64,000 bases of DNA from Antennarius striatus. Taxonomy: Eukaryota; Chordata; Actinopteri; Lophiiformes; Antennariidae. The position numbers were made by a program, and so were the translations under genes. Where the stretch lies: NCBI RefSeq assembly GCF_040054535.1, contig NC_090785.1, forward strand, positions 15,112,501-15,176,500, given 5' to 3'. Below the pieces are notes generated by a model, which did not search any database, was not told the DNA's origin, and saw only the letters and a list, made by a program, of their open reading frames with translations. Of the stretch, positions 61,761 through 64,000 are shown piece by piece; the stretch's first letter is position 1, and every line of letters starts with the position of its first letter.

Positions 61761-64000
61761 TCACTGTTAAAATCAAATGAGGACAATTGAATTGTTAGAA
61801 ATGAGGATTAAATATTTACACTCCCATGTTCACCAGATCACGGTTATATTTTTTCTTTTGTTAGACATGCAAATCAAGACAAAACAAATAGATTCATGTC
61901 ACTTTCTTTACATATTCTTAAGACCAAACTTGCCAGGTAATGTTTATGAGATTTTTTTATAGCATACACATGGGGGGGGGGGGGGAATTAACTCTTCCTG
62001 TTATTCATGCAGAGCTGTGGCTCTGGTTATCTGTTCATGATTGTGCTGCCGAGATAATTCAAGTGTTTGAGATACACTCTGCTCCGTGACTTTGTATTTT
62101 GTCCTTCACTAAAAAAGAAACAAGAGAAAATTATGAAAAATGCCTTAATGTGGCCAGAGTAGAAGTTAAAGTACGAAAACTACAGACAGTCTTCAAAGTG
62201 TACATACATGCTGTGTGTTGCTTAGAAATGAGCTTGTGACCTTACGGAGCAGTGACCTTATCTCAACCTGGTAGCGGGAGCCTGCCAGACCAATGGCTTC
62301 TTGTGGTTCAGTTTAACAGAGGAGGACAAAGCAGCTTTTATAGCTTATGCATGCAGCAGGCTGCACATTTATTCTTTGAGAGGTAGCTCACCTCTCATCT
62401 CCTATCGGGGAATTTCAACTCAACTAATCCCTCCTGGCATCTACTTCTGTGGTCAGGAGGCGAGTGTTGAAGAACCTTTGACCAAATTTAAAGCTCAGAC
62501 CTCCTATCAATAGGAAGTCTGGTTAAGAAACCGTTTTCACAGGATCCACAAAGTAATGCTCAAGTAAATAATGGCGATAAATAATGCAAGTTGATTACTG
62601 GAAGCATAATCATGAATGTGTTATTCAAGGATGTCCACTGTGCAATTAAGATTCATCTTGTATACAGTCTTAAAAACATACAAACAAACATTGCTGTTGT
62701 GCACAAAACTTCACAAACGCAATTTAAACAAGAGGAAAGGGATTTGAATCTGACTTTCTGACGGTAATTTCATTAAGTAGATACACAAGTTCTTTACCTT
62801 GTCTTTAGTCCCATGAGTGATTTGTAAAAACAGCGCACTGAGGCAAAAAATACCCAACGTATTGACTCAGATGAAGGAAACTAGATTTCTTCTACAATAT
62901 ATACAAGAGCTGCCTGTGCGGCCCTCCCACTCAATGGAATTACTTACAAAGTGTCCTTTCTGGCCCTTCAGCAGTTTGGATCATAATACACTCATTATAG
63001 AATGTAAGCCACAGGGTGAGAGTCGTGAACAGAAAATCCTATTCAGAATGTCAAAAATGCTTTTGTGTTCACTTTAATTGTTGTTTGTTTTTGCTTTCAA
63101 ACTTTTTTTTTGCTGTGAGGCAACAATTTATTCAATAAAATACAAAGATAAAGAACTTACAAGGAGAAATATGGAGCTAATAGAGCCCTTGATTATTTGA
63201 ACTGACTGATTAATAGAATATTGGTAGAATGCACAAATAATAACACAAAACATTTTCTCATCACCTGCAATGCATTTCCAAAACAGAGGAGGTCAGTATG
63301 CAACAGTTATGTCATATACTGTATTTATGTATGTACTGTATTTATTCCTGGACAGCACCGCTGAGACAAGATTAATTACTGCCCCTGTTTCCTATTCCCG
63401 TACTGTATTAGTACCTCTGTAATCCACTCCCCCCTCTCCCCCAACCTATCTCTATCTCTTCAACCCCCTCCCTTTACTGGAACTCATGCCTGAAAGGACA
63501 GAAATAGACACAAGCTCTCCTAACATTTGAACTCTGTCATGACAAACTTCTGGCAAGAACTGAACGTGAAAGTTGTGTGTTGCTGCTACTGATGCCTTTT
63601 TAAAGACATTTAAATTGCTTTTAAATGTTTTTACAAATTTATTCAAGGGCTCATAAAATATACAACTACAAAGTGTGAGCACGCGTTCATAACTAGTGAG
63701 AACCATCCTGCCCTAGTAAACTATAAATAAAGCCGAAGCACGGCCAAAAAAGGAAGAAAAAAAAGGAAAACGCTTTTTCAAATTGGGCAGAAAGAGTCAT
63801 TTGTCTGTTTATGTTGAATCTGTGTGTTAATCTTTGTGTTAATTTGTGTGTTTGTGTTTAATCTGTGTGTTTGTGTTTAATCTGTTTGTTTGTGTTTAAT
63901 CTATTGAGTGTGATTTTATGTTTGAACAGCTGTCAAAGAAAACAGGATTTGCGTAAATCTGTGTTCGCAAAGACCTGATGTCAGCGGTGACGCGCCTCGT
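61761..64000. other. Region upstream of slc7a2, no gene recognised
   Basis: About 2.2 kb with no supported exon on either strand. It includes a G homopolymer of about 14 bases near 61972-61985, and a ~20-bp tandem repeat at 63826-63904. Confidence 0.5.
63826..63904. repeat. Minisatellite, unit about 20 bp
   Basis: About four imperfect copies of a unit like GTGTGTTTGTGTTTAATCT. Confidence 0.85.

Overview
The window is nuclear DNA from a ray-finned fish, most likely a percomorph teleost. It has compact multi-exon vertebrate genes with GT-AG introns, many dinucleotide and GATA/TTTTC microsatellites, and typical fish transposons (an R4/Dong-type LINE with a restriction-like endonuclease, a hAT element and pogo-like elements). 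It is AT-rich and shows no bacterial features.

Layout: (1) 1-5450 is intergenic and microsatellite-rich. (2) 5933-14491 (-) is one open exon of 2852 codons for a Ser/Pro-rich DUF4585-type protein of the C4orf54/PROB1 kind, containing an in-frame 78-bp tandem repeat; its upstream region (14570-18840) has a candidate muscle-type promoter element. (3) 18.9-23.9 kb (+) is rmnd5b, a 391-aa RING subunit of the GID/CTLH ubiquitin ligase, rebuilt from nine coding exons. (4) 26.3-29.1 kb is a transposon island (dead LINE plus a TIR element). (5) 30034-33636 (-) is n4bp3, nine coding exons, 635 aa. (6) 34-52.8 kb is about 19 kb without a recognisable gene; it holds microsatellites, a 1.7-kb hAT insertion with a perfect 8-bp target duplication, a short palindromic insertion and a zinc-finger relic. 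(7) 52881-55084 (-) is pdgfrl, seven exons, 393 aa. (8) 56766-61009 (-) is slc7a2 (cationic amino acid transporter), eleven coding exons, 608 aa.

The genes are not a pathway. They are a microsynteny block joining neighbours that in human lie on 5q35 (N4BP3-RMND5B) and 8p22 (SLC7A2-PDGFRL), with a DUF4585 gene (human family members on 4q23 and 5q31). All exon boundaries were set by eye from splice consensus, reading-frame continuity and remembered human homologues. No new biological system was found. The most informative observations are the intact hAT insertion, the in-frame minisatellite in the giant exon, the apparent absence of one of the two alternative slc7a2 exons, and repeat families shared between introns of neighbouring genes.
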